Assembly (NCBI GenBank): GCA_934725305.1
Contig: CAKVBA010000001.1
Location: 62,001-126,000, forward strand
Direction: 5' to 3'
Length of the DNA: 64,000 nucleotides
DNA from: an uncultured Parabacteroides sp.
GTDB lineage: Bacteria; Bacteroidota; Bacteroidia; Bacteroidales; Tannerellaceae
Position 1 is the first letter of the stretch; each line of letters starts with the position of its first letter. Of this stretch, positions 10,420 through 19,820 are shown one piece after another. The notes below the pieces were generated by a model. The model saw only the letters and a list, made by a program, of their open reading frames with translations. It was not told the DNA's origin and ran no database searches. The translations under genes were made by a program, and so were the position numbers.

Positions 10420-11757
10420 ATGAATAAGAGAATTGTTGTTTTAGGTGCTGGCGAAAGCGGAGCAGGTGCTGCTGTATTGGCCAAGGCAAAAGGTTTTGAT
10501 GTGTTTGTTTCAGATCTGTCATCGATCAAACCCAAATACAAAGAGATGCTGAATGCGCACAACATCAGCTGGGAAGAGGGACAGCATACAGAAGAGAATA
10601 TTCTGAATGCCGATGAGATCATAAAGAGTCCAGGTATTCCCGACAAGGCTCCTATCATACAGAAACTAAAAGGACAAGGAACCTCTATCATCTCGGAAAT
10701 TGAATTTGCCGGTCGCTTCACCCACTCAAAGATGATCTGTATCACGGGTAGCAACGGCAAGACAACCACTACAATGTTGACCTATCACATCCTAAAGCAG
10801 GCCGGCTTGGATGTGGGATTGGCCGGCAATGTGGGAAATAGTTTAGCTCTGCAAGTGGCCGAAGACCCGCACGCCATCTATATCATCGAGCTCAGTAGCT
10901 TCCAACTCGATAATATGTATGACTTCAAGGCCGACATCGCTATCTTGCTTAATATAACACCGGATCACCTGGATCGTTATAATTATGAAATGCAGAATTA
11001 TATCGATGCCAAGTTCCGTATCATCCAGAATCAGACGAAAGAGGATGCCTTTATCTTCTGGAACGACGATCCTATCATCGCTCGCGAGATTGCCAAGCGT
11101 CATCCGGAAGCCACTTTGTATCCATTTGCCGAGACTCACGAAGAGGGCGTAAAAGGATATACAGAAAACCAGACATTTACAATTGAAACTTCAAAAGGAA
11201 CATTTACAATGGAACAAGACTTATTAGCACTGACAGGAACGCACAACCTGTATAATTCACTCGCTGCGGGAATTGCGTCCAAGATTGTAGACATTCATAA
11301 CGAACAGATAAGAGCCTCGTTGAGCGACTTCATGGGCGTGCCTCACCGCCTGGAAAAGGTGGCACGTGTGAGAGGAGTTGACTATATCAACGACTCAAAG
11401 GCAACGAATGTAAACTCTTGCTGGTATGCCCTGCAGAGCATGACAACCAAGGTGGTATTGATCTTGGGTGGCACAGACAAGGGTAACGACTACTCCGAAA
11501 TCAAGGAGCTGGTAGAGAACAAGGTGCGTGCACTCATCTTCCTCGGTGTGGACAATGCCAAACTGCATGCCTACTTTGATCCTATAATCGACCAGATCGA
11601 AGATGCCCGCTCTATGGAAGAGGCTGTTGCCAAAGCCTATAAACTGGCTGTTAAAGGAGACACCGTGCTACTCTCGCCTTGCTGCGCGAGCTTCGACCTC
11701 TTCAAGAGCTATGAAGACCGCGGCGACCAGTTCAAACATTGCGTCAGAGACTTATAA
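10420..11757 (+). CDS. murD: UDP-MurNAc-L-alanine:D-glutamate ligase
   Basis: Cytoplasmic Mur ligase adding D-Glu to UDP-MurNAc-L-Ala, 445 aa. It has an N-terminal Rossmann-like UDP-binding domain (VVLGAGESGAGAA), the ATP-binding loop GSNGKTTTT near residue 110, the central NITPDHLDRY motif and the C-terminal domain with LLSPCCASFDLF. The order mraY-murD-ftsW is the canonical dcw order. A 56-bp gap follows before ftsW. Confidence 0.97.
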   Translation: MNKRIVVLGAGESGAGAAVLAKAKGFDVFVSDLSSIKPKYKEMLNAHNISWEEGQHTEENILNADEIIKSPGIPDKAPIIQKLKGQGTSIISEIEFAGRFTHSKMICITGSNGKTTTTMLTYHILKQAGLDVGLAGNVGNSLALQVAEDPHAIYIIELSSFQLDNMYDFKADIAILLNITPDHLDRYNYEMQNYIDAKFRIIQNQTKEDAFIFWNDDPIIAREIAKRHPEATLYPFAETHEEGVKGYTENQTFTIETSKGTFTMEQDLLALTGTHNLYNSLAAGIASKIVDIHNEQIRASLSDFMGVPHRLEKVARVRGVDYINDSKATNVNSCWYALQSMTTKVVLILGGTDKGNDYSEIKELVENKVRALIFLGVDNAKLHAYFDPIIDQIEDARSMEEAVAKAYKLAVKGDTVLLSPCCASFDLFKSYEDRGDQFKHCVRDL

Positions 11758-11813
11758 TCATCGCTACAACCCAACGGAATAGGGAGATAGTAAACAAGAA
11801 GAGTTGATACAAA

Positions 11814-13118
11814 ATGGATTTAGTAAACAAATTATTCAAAGGTGACCGGGTTGTTTGGATCATATTCATGTTCCTATGCCTGATTTCGGTGGTGGAGGTT
11901 TTCAGTGCGACCAGCACAATTGTCTATAAGAACTCCAACCACTGGGCTCCCATTGTGCGCCATGCCAGCTTCTTATTGGGGGGCTTTGGATGTGTATTGG
12001 TGATACACAATATTCCATGTAAGTATTTTCCTCTATTGATTGCCTTACTTCCTGTATCAATGCTGCTGCTAATTCTGACACCCTTTATCGGTGTCAGTGC
12101 CAACGATGCGCACCGATGGCTCGAGGTCTTTGGTGTGCAGTTTCAGCCTTCCGAGTTTGCCAAGCTATCCAGCATCGTCTATATAGCTTTTCTACTGAGC
12201 AAACGAGGCAAGTTTACAGACAATCAGATCTATAAAGCTATCTTGATAGGAGTAGGTCTCACCTGTGTATTAATCTTGCCCGAGAACTTCTCAACAGCCT
12301 TTATGCTGTTTGGAGTGACCTTTCTGATGATGTTCATCGGACAATTACCCATAAAGAAACTGCTGCGCCTGGCCGGTGTCTTACTGGCTTTGCTGGTCTT
12401 GTTCTTAGGTGTACTGAAGTTTACCCCTAAGACATTTACCCAGAACTATCTGCCCAACCGCTTCGCCACATGGCAAGCTCGCTTGGATCGATTTGGCGAC
12501 GACTCTGCAAACTATAACGAACAGGGCGAATACCAACTGACCGATGAGAACCGTCAGGTAACACATGCCAAGATTGCCATCGCCCGAGGTGGCTTATTAG
12601 GACAGTTGCCCGGCCATGGACAACAACGAGATTTTCTACCTCAGGCTTATTCAGACTTTATCTATGCGATCATTATCGAAGAGCTGGGTATTGTGGGAGG
12701 TCTATTTGTTCTACTACTATATATTATGTTACTGGTCCGCGTGGGAATGATTGCCCGCAAATGCGACAAGCTGTTCCCCAAATTTCTGGTACTGGGATGC
12801 GGACTGCTGATTGTTGTGCAGGCATTGGCCAATATGGCCGTTGCTGTCAATCTGATACCGGTAACCGGACAACCTATGCCATTGGTCAGCCGAGGAGGAA
12901 CATCAACCCTCATCTCTTGCATCTATTTTGGTGTCATACTTAGTGTGAGCCGATTTGGTGCAGGCATAGGCAATGAAGAAGAGGAAGAGCTGCCCGAAAA
13001 TGAAAAGAAAGAGAATGAGACTTCTACATTAACAGAAAATGAAATAGCCAATTGGGTACCTGATACCCCATTGGAGACTATGGAAGTAACAGAAATACAA
13101 GAAAACAAACAGTCATGA
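11814..13118 (+). CDS. ftsW: SEDS-family septal peptidoglycan polymerase
   Basis: FtsW is the SEDS glycosyltransferase that polymerises septal glycan together with FtsI. 434 aa with about ten membrane helices. The family signature AYSDFIYAIIIEELGIVGG is near residue 280, and PLVSRGGTS near 357. After the last helix there is an acidic, Glu/Asn-rich cytoplasmic tail of about 50 residues that is longer than in enterobacterial FtsW. The reading frame overlaps the start of murG by 4 bp (ATGA). Confidence 0.95.
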   Translation: MDLVNKLFKGDRVVWIIFMFLCLISVVEVFSATSTIVYKNSNHWAPIVRHASFLLGGFGCVLVIHNIPCKYFPLLIALLPVSMLLLILTPFIGVSANDAHRWLEVFGVQFQPSEFAKLSSIVYIAFLLSKRGKFTDNQIYKAILIGVGLTCVLILPENFSTAFMLFGVTFLMMFIGQLPIKKLLRLAGVLLALLVLFLGVLKFTPKTFTQNYLPNRFATWQARLDRFGDDSANYNEQGEYQLTDENRQVTHAKIAIARGGLLGQLPGHGQQRDFLPQAYSDFIYAIIIEELGIVGGLFVLLLYIMLLVRVGMIARKCDKLFPKFLVLGCGLLIVVQALANMAVAVNLIPVTGQPMPLVSRGGTSTLISCIYFGVILSVSRFGAGIGNEEEEELPENEKKENETSTLTENEIANWVPDTPLETMEVTEIQENKQS

Positions 13119-14218
13119 AGAGCTATCGTATCATCATAAGTGGTGGCGGAACAGGTGGACACATCTTTCCGGCCATCTCAATTGCAAATACATTCAAAAG
13201 CCGATTCCCGGATGCCGAAATCCTATTCGTCGGAGCAGAAGACCGCATGGAGATGGAGAAGGTGCCGGCGGCAGGCTATCCGATTGTGGGATTACCCGTC
13301 AGTGGATTCGACCGTTCGCACCTATTGAACAACATCAAGGTGCTACGCCGATTGGTCAAGAGTCTGGGCATGGCTAAAAAGACCATCCGCGACTTCAACC
13401 CCGACATCGCAGTTGGTGTGGGTGGCTATGCCAGCGGACCTACGTTATGGATGGCGGCCTCACTTGGGATTCCAACCCTGATTCAAGAGCAGAACTCCTA
13501 TGCCGGTGTAACCAACAAATTGCTGGCTAAGAAGGCCGACTGCATTTGTGTGGCTTATGACAATATGGAGAAGTTCTTCCCGAAAGATAAAATCGTGCTG
13601 ACTGGCAATCCGGTGCGCAAAGATCTGGAAGAGGCATCAAACAAAAAAGAGGAAGCCTTGAAGTTCTTTGGTCTGTCTCCCGAGAAGAAGACTCTCTTAG
13701 TTGTAGGAGGCAGTTTGGGCGCACGCACCATCAATCATAGTATCCAAGAACATCTGGACAAGCTATTTGCCTCAGATGTGCAGGTCATCTGGCAGACCGG
13801 ACGCTATTACTATAACGAGGCATCCAAACACCTGAAAGCCTATCGGGGCATTCCGGTTTGGTGCTCCGATTTCATCACACGCATAGACTATGCTTATGCA
13901 GCTGCCGACTTGGTGATTTCACGTGCAGGAGCTAGCTCAATTTCTGAACTATGCATATTGAAAAAACCAGTAATTTTAGTACCTTCGCCTAATGTCGCTG
14001 AAGATCATCAGACGAAGAATGCACAAGCACTGGTCAATAAAGAAGCCGCCATCATGGTGAGAGACAGCGATGCTGAGAAAGAGTTGGTTGACACAGCGCT
14101 ACAAATTATTCACAATGAAAAGCAGCTACTGTCATTGAGCCAAAATATCGAACAACTGGCTCTGTGCCAAAGTGCCGACCGCATTGTAGATGAAATAATT
14201 AAAATTATAACTAGATAA
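13115..14218 (+). CDS. murG: UDP-GlcNAc:lipid I N-acetylglucosaminyltransferase
   Basis: Peripheral inner-membrane GT28 glycosyltransferase converting lipid I to lipid II, 367 aa. The glycine-rich loop SGGGTGGHIFP is at residues 9-19, and the UDP-GlcNAc-binding region SRAGASSISELC lies near residue 270. Coupled to ftsW by a 4-bp overlap. A 90-bp gap with no evident terminator separates it from murC. Confidence 0.97.
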   Translation: MKSYRIIISGGGTGGHIFPAISIANTFKSRFPDAEILFVGAEDRMEMEKVPAAGYPIVGLPVSGFDRSHLLNNIKVLRRLVKSLGMAKKTIRDFNPDIAVGVGGYASGPTLWMAASLGIPTLIQEQNSYAGVTNKLLAKKADCICVAYDNMEKFFPKDKIVLTGNPVRKDLEEASNKKEEALKFFGLSPEKKTLLVVGGSLGARTINHSIQEHLDKLFASDVQVIWQTGRYYYNEASKHLKAYRGIPVWCSDFITRIDYAYAAADLVISRAGASSISELCILKKPVILVPSPNVAEDHQTKNAQALVNKEAAIMVRDSDAEKELVDTALQIIHNEKQLLSLSQNIEQLALCQSADRIVDEIIKIITR

Positions 14219-14308
14219 TTCAACAGGTATCAGAGAGTTTCTTTTCCACAAAAGGCTCAACAAGCCCTATATGGAAGAAACGATGTGAAAAGAAGCAATA
14301 AAAAGGCG

Positions 14309-15688
14309 ATGAATATAAGTGATGTAAAATCGGTTTATTTTGTAGGTGCAGGAGGCATTGGTATGAGTGCCTTGATCCGATATTTCTTGTCTAAAGGCAA
14401 AAAAGTGGGCGGCTATGACCGGACTCCATCGGCTTTGACGCAAGCCCTGCAACAAGAGGGCTCCAGCATCCATTATGAAGACGATACAGCTCTTATTGAC
14501 GACGATTTCCGTTCGCCGGAAACAACATTGGTGGTCTATACGCCTGCTGTACCTAAAACCCATAGTGAACTGAGCTGGTTCTACAGCCAGGGTTTCCATG
14601 TGATGAAGCGAGCTCAGGTGTTGGGTATTATCACCCACAACAACCGAGGGCTATGTATTGCCGGTACACATGGCAAAACAACCACATCGTCTATGTTGGC
14701 TCATATCTTGAAACAATCACATGTCGATTGCAATGCCTTCTTAGGAGGTATTCTGAAGAACTATGATAGCAACCTGATGTTATCAGACAAAAGCGACCTG
14801 ACCGTGATTGAGGCAGATGAGTTCGACCGCTCTTTCCATTGGCTGACTCCCTATATGGCCGTCATCACGGCAGCCGACCCCGACCATTTGGATATCTATG
14901 GCACGGCTGAAGCCTACCGCGAAAGCTTTGAGAAGTTTACCTCTCTGATTCGCCCCGACGGTGTATTGCTGATGAAAGAGGGCGTTGCAATCACTCCCCA
15001 ACTACAAAAGGGAGTTAAACTCTATACCTATTCAGCAACCGATAAAGGAGATTTCCATGCCGAGAACATACAGATTGGCAATGGAGATATCTTCTTTGAC
15101 TTTGTCGGTCCGGGAGTTTCTATCCGCCATATTCAGTTAGGTGTTCCTGCCAAGATAAATATAGAGAACAGTATTGCGGCCATTGCCATTGCCTGGATGA
15201 ATGGTGTAAATGCCGAAGAAATCAAACAGGCTATTGCCAGCTTTGCCGGTCCACGCCGCCGCTTCGATTTCCATCTAAAGAAAGATCATATTGTCCTGAT
15301 TGACGACTATGCTCATCATCCCGAAGAAATCAAAGCAAGTATTCTGTCGGTCAAAGAACTGTATGCCGGACGCAAGGTGACCGGAATCTTCCAGCCACAT
15401 CTCTATACACGCACTCGCGACTTTGCAGCCGACTTCGCAGAAAGCCTTTCTCTGCTAGATGAACTGATTCTATTAGACATCTATCCGGCCCGTGAGAAGC
15501 CAATACCCGGTGTCACATCACAGATCATCTTTGACAAGGTGACCATTTCCAACAAACGTATGTGCCACAAGGATGAGTTGCTCGATATTATGGCACAAAA
15601 CCAGTATGAAGTGGTGCTGACGATTGGTGCCGGAGATATTGATCGTTTGATAGAACCTATTAAAAACATATTAGACAAAAAAGCATAA
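14309..15688 (+). CDS. murC: UDP-MurNAc:L-alanine ligase
   Basis: First Mur ligase of the stem peptide, adding L-Ala to UDP-MurNAc. The N-terminal nucleotide-binding signature FVGAGGIGMSALIRYF, ATP loop GTHGKTTTS near residue 120 and IDDYAHHPEEI near 335 are all present. The ATG at 14309 (MNISDVKSVYF) gives the usual family start; a GTG at 14285 in frame would add eight basic residues (KRSNKKA) and cannot be excluded. Next gene, ftsQ, begins 12 bp downstream. Confidence 0.95.
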   Translation: MNISDVKSVYFVGAGGIGMSALIRYFLSKGKKVGGYDRTPSALTQALQQEGSSIHYEDDTALIDDDFRSPETTLVVYTPAVPKTHSELSWFYSQGFHVMKRAQVLGIITHNNRGLCIAGTHGKTTTSSMLAHILKQSHVDCNAFLGGILKNYDSNLMLSDKSDLTVIEADEFDRSFHWLTPYMAVITAADPDHLDIYGTAEAYRESFEKFTSLIRPDGVLLMKEGVAITPQLQKGVKLYTYSATDKGDFHAENIQIGNGDIFFDFVGPGVSIRHIQLGVPAKINIENSIAAIAIAWMNGVNAEEIKQAIASFAGPRRRFDFHLKKDHIVLIDDYAHHPEEIKASILSVKELYAGRKVTGIFQPHLYTRTRDFAADFAESLSLLDELILLDIYPAREKPIPGVTSQIIFDKVTISNKRMCHKDELLDIMAQNQYEVVLTIGAGDIDRLIEPIKNILDKKA

Positions 15689-15700
15689 AAAGATAAAGAC

Positions 15701-16429
15701 GTGATTCGGATCCTTTCCATAATAATTGCGACAGTACTATCAATCTATCTGGTGGCTGTTTCCCTCTTCTTCAGCGAGATGAGACAAGACACGGTGTGCC
15801 ATGATTTGAATATTGTGCTTAAAGACAGTCTCGAAAAACATTTTGTCGATGACAGCGATCTTATCTATCTGTTGAAAAAGAGCGGACTCTATCCGGTAAA
15901 TAAACCTATGAATGAAATCAACACGGAGAAGATTGAGACTGAATTACGCAAGAACGAAATGATCTTAAATATTCAGGCATATAAGACACCTTCAGGACAT
16001 ATCAAACTTGAAGTTTACCAAAAAATGCCTATATTGCGAATTATAAGCGTAAAAGGGAACTATTATATAGACAATCTGGGAAGTGTAATGCCGATAAGCC
16101 GACGATATGTAGCACATGTTCCAATTGTAAGTGGATATGTGGAAAAAGAACTTGCAATGACCGACTTATACAAATTTGCATTATTTTTGCAGGAGAATGA
16201 TTTCTGGAACGACCAGATTGAACAGATATTTATCCATTCGGACAATGAAGTAGAACTCATTCCCCGGGTGGGAAATCATCGTATTATGCTGGGTACATTT
16301 GCTGATTTTGAAGAGAAGTTGAATAACTTACAACTCTTTTATGAACAGGCTATACCCAAAGTTGGTTGGGAAAAGTACAGCATAATCAATTTAAAATATA
16401 AGAATCAGATTGTTTGCACTAAAAAATAG
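15701..16429 (+). CDS. ftsQ: Cell division protein FtsQ
   Basis: Bitopic division protein, 242 aa, with a very short cytoplasmic N-terminus, one membrane helix at about residues 3-25, a POTRA-like periplasmic domain (about 40-115) and a beta domain. It bridges FtsL/FtsB to the divisome. The start is a GTG (15701); no ATG lies near the membrane segment, so GTG is the likely initiator. The cytoplasmic tail is much shorter than in E. coli, as is usual for Bacteroidetes. It sits between murC and ftsA, 12 bp from each. Confidence 0.88.
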   Translation: MIRILSIIIATVLSIYLVAVSLFFSEMRQDTVCHDLNIVLKDSLEKHFVDDSDLIYLLKKSGLYPVNKPMNEINTEKIETELRKNEMILNIQAYKTPSGHIKLEVYQKMPILRIISVKGNYYIDNLGSVMPISRRYVAHVPIVSGYVEKELAMTDLYKFALFLQENDFWNDQIEQIFIHSDNEVELIPRVGNHRIMLGTFADFEEKLNNLQLFYEQAIPKVGWEKYSIINLKYKNQIVCTKK

Positions 16430-16441
16430 AGAGATAGAATT

Positions 16442-17812
16442 ATGGCATACACAGACTTTATAGCAGCCATTGATTTGGGAACATCCCATATGGTGGGTAT
16501 GGTGGGTACGAAGAATGCGGCTGGTGCTCTTTCAATCATAGCCTACGAAGTTGAGAATTCTGCAACTTGTATCAGAAGAGGATGTGTATATAATGTTGAA
16601 GAGACAGCCAATAAGATAAAACGTCTTATACTGAAACTTGAGAACAAATTACACGGTTCTAAGATCGGAAAAGTATATGTAGGAATTGGGGGACAGTCTC
16701 TCCGTTCCATCGAGCATAATGTTTTAAAGGTATTAGGCTCTGACGGTGTAGTCACAGACGAAGTGATTCATTCTTTATATCAAGAATGTTGCAACTTCCA
16801 TCCGGATATGTTGGATGTGTTGGCAGCTGTTTCACCGACCTACTACTTAGACGACAAGCCGGAACCCAATCCGGTGGGTATTCCTTGCAACCGAATTGAA
16901 GCACGCTACAAGCTGATTGTTGGACGTCCGTCACTGAAACGCTACGTAATGAACAGTATCTTCGATCGTGCTCACATCGACATCGCCGGATTGATCGTAT
17001 CACCCTTGGCATTAGCAGATGTTGTTTTGAGCGATGATGAAAAGGACTTGGGTTGTGCGCTAATTGGCTTTGGAGCAGGTGTTACCACATTGACCGTCTA
17101 TAAAAACAACAAATTGGTGAATCTATCGGTTATTCCATTTGGCGGTAATGTCATCACAAAAGACATCACCTCATTGCATGTCGTTGAGTCAGAAGCTGAA
17201 CGCATAAAATTGACTTATGGAAGCGCGATAGTTGACAAAGATACAGACTTGGCCGTTCAGGTTAGCTCGGCTGATGGTTTAGGCTTGCGCGAGATTAAGC
17301 TGGCAGAACTTAACAACGTGATAGAAGCACGCTTGAAAGAGATTCTTGAGAATGTATATGCACGCCTGGAAGCAACAGGATTGGCAGGTTGCTTAGGTGC
17401 AGGTGTTGTCATAACAGGCGGTGGAGCCGCTTTGAAGAACCTGCCCGAAGTGATCAAGGAACGCTTCAAGATGGAAGTCCGCTACTCTTCCGTACGCAAA
17501 GGCATTCTTGAAGGTGGAGACATGGTTGCCAGCAATCCTCTATATGCTGTGGCAGTAGGTCTATTGAAACAGGGCACAAAGAACTGTGCGATTCCTCCTG
17601 TTCCTGAACCGGTTGTGATTGAAAAACCGGTAGCCCCTATCACTCCTCCTGTCGAAGAAAAGAAAGAGGAAGTTGTGCCTGAACCTCCTACTCCACAACC
17701 TGAACCTAAGCCCAAAAGTGGTGGATGGTTCTCAGGATGGAAGAAAAAGATCGAGAAATTAGGTCCAACTTTATTTGACGATCCCGAGGACGAGAATAAT
17801 AATAATATGTGA
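16442..17812 (+). CDS. ftsA: Cell division protein FtsA
   Basis: Actin-like ATPase that tethers FtsZ filaments to the membrane, 456 aa. The phosphate-1 loop AAIDLGTSHMVG is at about 9-20, and an adenosine motif with VVITGGGAALKNL lies near 322. A Pro/Glu-rich linker of about 45 residues (from about 380) leads to an amphipathic segment, GGWFSGWKKKIEKLG (about 424-438), the likely membrane-targeting helix. Unlike E. coli FtsA, where this helix is the extreme C-terminus, about 18 further acidic/Asn-rich residues follow. It precedes ftsZ by 15 bp. Confidence 0.96.
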   Translation: MAYTDFIAAIDLGTSHMVGMVGTKNAAGALSIIAYEVENSATCIRRGCVYNVEETANKIKRLILKLENKLHGSKIGKVYVGIGGQSLRSIEHNVLKVLGSDGVVTDEVIHSLYQECCNFHPDMLDVLAAVSPTYYLDDKPEPNPVGIPCNRIEARYKLIVGRPSLKRYVMNSIFDRAHIDIAGLIVSPLALADVVLSDDEKDLGCALIGFGAGVTTLTVYKNNKLVNLSVIPFGGNVITKDITSLHVVESEAERIKLTYGSAIVDKDTDLAVQVSSADGLGLREIKLAELNNVIEARLKEILENVYARLEATGLAGCLGAGVVITGGGAALKNLPEVIKERFKMEVRYSSVRKGILEGGDMVASNPLYAVAVGLLKQGTKNCAIPPVPEPVVIEKPVAPITPPVEEKKEEVVPEPPTPQPEPKPKSGGWFSGWKKKIEKLGPTLFDDPEDENNNNM

Positions 17813-17827
17813 TAAAACCGGAATACA

Positions 17828-19219
17828 ATGGACGACTCTATAGTAAATTTCAATTATCCGACAGACACCCCGAAGATCATCAAGGTGATTGGCGTAGGTG
17901 GTGGTGGTGGCAATGCTGTTAACCACATGTACAAGGAAGGTATTCACGATGTTACGTTTGTCTTGTGTAACACAGACAATCAAGCATTGATGCGCTCTGA
18001 TGTCCCTATAAAACTGTCATTAGGCCGGGAAATCACACAAGGATTAGGAGCAGGTAACAAGCCGGAAAGAGCCATGATGGCAGCCGAAGAGAGCAAGGAG
18101 GATATCCGCAAGATGCTTTCAGATGGTACAAAGATGGTTTTTATCACTGCCGGTATGGGCGGCGGTACCGGTACAGGTGCAGCTCCTGTCATTGCTCACA
18201 TTGCCAAAGACATGGGCATCCTGACTGTAGGTATCGTTACCATCCCCTTCTTGTTTGAAGGCGAACGCAAAATTATCCAGGCATTGAATGGTGTGGAAGA
18301 GATTGCCAAGAATGTAGATGCACTATTGGTTATCAACAACGAGCGTCTGCGCGAAATATATTCAGATCTGACCGTGATGAATGCCTTTGGTAAAGCCGAT
18401 GATACATTAACAACTGCAGCCAAGAGTATTGCTGAGATTATTACACTGCCGGGTATCATCAACCTCGACTTTGCCGATGTTAATACAACCATGAAAGATG
18501 GCGGTGTTGCATTAATGAGTAATGGTTATGGCGAAGGTGAAGGACGTGTTCGTCAAGCAGTTGAAGATGCTCTTAATTCTCCGCTGTTGAGCAACAACGA
18601 CGTGAAGAATGCTAAGAAAATCCTATTCAATGTATATTTCAGTGAAGAGGCCGAACTCCGCATGGAAGAGATGAACGATGTCCATAACTTCATGTCTGAA
18701 TTCAACCGCGACATCGAAGTAATCTGGGGTACAGCAATCGATAATTCATTAGGGAACAAGGTAAAAATGACTATCCTTGCTACAGGATTCACCATGGACG
18801 ATATTCCTCAGATTGCAGACAAACGTCGTGCAGAAGCTGCTCAGATGACAGAGGAAGAATTACGTCAGGAAGAAGAACGCCTGTTGAAAGCTCAGAAAGA
18901 GCGCGAACTTATCGGTAAGTACTATGGCATCTCTGCCGAGAAATCCGGCCGCTTTGTTACACGTGCTCAGTCAGTAGTGCTTTCTCAAGAAGAGTTGGAC
19001 GAAGATGAGATAATTGCTCTGTTGGAAGACAATCCGACCTATAACAGAGATCCAAAAATCATCGCACGTGCTCGTTCCAAAATGGCCGGAGATATTGCTT
19101 CTGCCTCAGCAGCTGCCGTAACTCGTCCTTCGGTTCAGGGCAATAGAAGTAACAATCAGGCACGACCTGGAAACAGCCGTCCTGTTATCAGCTTCAGTTC
19201 ATTCGGCAAAAAAGAGTGA
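17828..19219 (+). CDS. ftsZ: Cell division GTPase FtsZ
   Basis: Tubulin homologue forming the Z ring, 463 aa. The N-terminal glycine loop GVGGGGGNAVNHM is near residue 20, and the tubulin signature GGGTGTGAAP near 110. After the folded domain (about residue 325) there is a long charged linker, and the protein ends in a conserved-peptide-like segment (RPVISFSSFGKKE). Longer than E. coli FtsZ (383 aa) because of the linker, a common Bacteroidetes trait. Last division gene of the cluster. Confidence 0.98.
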   Translation: MDDSIVNFNYPTDTPKIIKVIGVGGGGGNAVNHMYKEGIHDVTFVLCNTDNQALMRSDVPIKLSLGREITQGLGAGNKPERAMMAAEESKEDIRKMLSDGTKMVFITAGMGGGTGTGAAPVIAHIAKDMGILTVGIVTIPFLFEGERKIIQALNGVEEIAKNVDALLVINNERLREIYSDLTVMNAFGKADDTLTTAAKSIAEIITLPGIINLDFADVNTTMKDGGVALMSNGYGEGEGRVRQAVEDALNSPLLSNNDVKNAKKILFNVYFSEEAELRMEEMNDVHNFMSEFNRDIEVIWGTAIDNSLGNKVKMTILATGFTMDDIPQIADKRRAEAAQMTEEELRQEEERLLKAQKERELIGKYYGISAEKSGRFVTRAQSVVLSQEELDEDEIIALLEDNPTYNRDPKIIARARSKMAGDIASASAAAVTRPSVQGNRSNNQARPGNSRPVISFSSFGKKE

Positions 19220-19270
19220 TAAAAAGGAAACATACATAATACGACACATACAAAGATCAATATAAAGTCT

Positions 19271-19720
19271 ATGGATTTGTTTGAAAGAGTCAGCGAAGAC
19301 ATTAAAATCGCAATGAAGGCGAAAGATAAAGTAGCCCTCGAAACATTGAGAAATATAAAGAAGTTTTTCTTGGAGGCAAAAACAGCTCCGGGAGCGAATG
19401 ACACATTAACAGATGCAGATGCCTTGAAAATCTTACAGAAACTAGCCAAGCAGGGAAAAGACTCTGCTGCTATCTTCTCAGAACAAGGAAGAGCTGATTT
19501 GGCAGAAGCAGAATTGGCACAAGTAAGGGTTATCGAAACCTACCTCCCAAAGCCCATGTCTGCAGAAGAGTTGGAAACTGCTTTAAAAGCTATCATTACC
19601 GAGGTAGGTGCTACCAGCCCGAAAGATATGGGTAAAGTAATGGGAGCTGCTTCTAAAGCATTAGCTGGCAAAGCCGAAGGACGAATCATTTCTGAAACTG
19701 TTAAGCGTTTGTTGGCTTAA
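19271..19720 (+). CDS. GatB/YqeY domain-containing protein
   Basis: 149-aa cytoplasmic protein of the YqeY family, which resembles the tail domain of GatB, the tRNA-binding part of Asp/Glu-tRNA amidotransferase. Family hallmarks seen: LRNIKKFFLEAKTA near residue 25, QGRADLAEAELAQ near 76, and KDMGKVMGAAS near 119. The exact role is unclear; a link to tRNA-dependent amidation is suggested only by the domain. It follows ftsZ by 51 bp and is closed by a terminator hairpin, so it is probably the last gene of the dcw transcript. Confidence 0.9.
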   Translation: MDLFERVSEDIKIAMKAKDKVALETLRNIKKFFLEAKTAPGANDTLTDADALKILQKLAKQGKDSAAIFSEQGRADLAEAELAQVRVIETYLPKPMSAEELETALKAIITEVGATSPKDMGKVMGAASKALAGKAEGRIISETVKRLLA

Positions 19721-19747
19721 TTGAAATAAACTAACAAATTAAATACG

Positions 19748-19785
19748 GGGCTGTGTCAAAATGGTTGTTTTGATGCAGCCCTTTT
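19748..19785. terminator. GGCTGTGTCAAAA-family hairpin terminator (copy 1)
   Basis: The stem GGGCTGTGTCAAAA pairs with TTTTGATGCAGCCC (19748-19781), followed by TTTT. The hexamer between the arms is TGGTTG, the reverse complement of the CAACCA seen in copies 2, 3 and 5. It ends the dcw/yqeY transcript. Confidence 0.8.
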
Positions 19786-19820
19786 AAGATTTGTCAGAAT
19801 TAACAAAATACCATGTAATC

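Noticed and set aside
19765..19793. Promoter for cstA overlapping the terminator
   Set aside because: TAAGATTTG has one base too many between TA and TTTG, and spacing to a TTG is 17 bp; not convincing.
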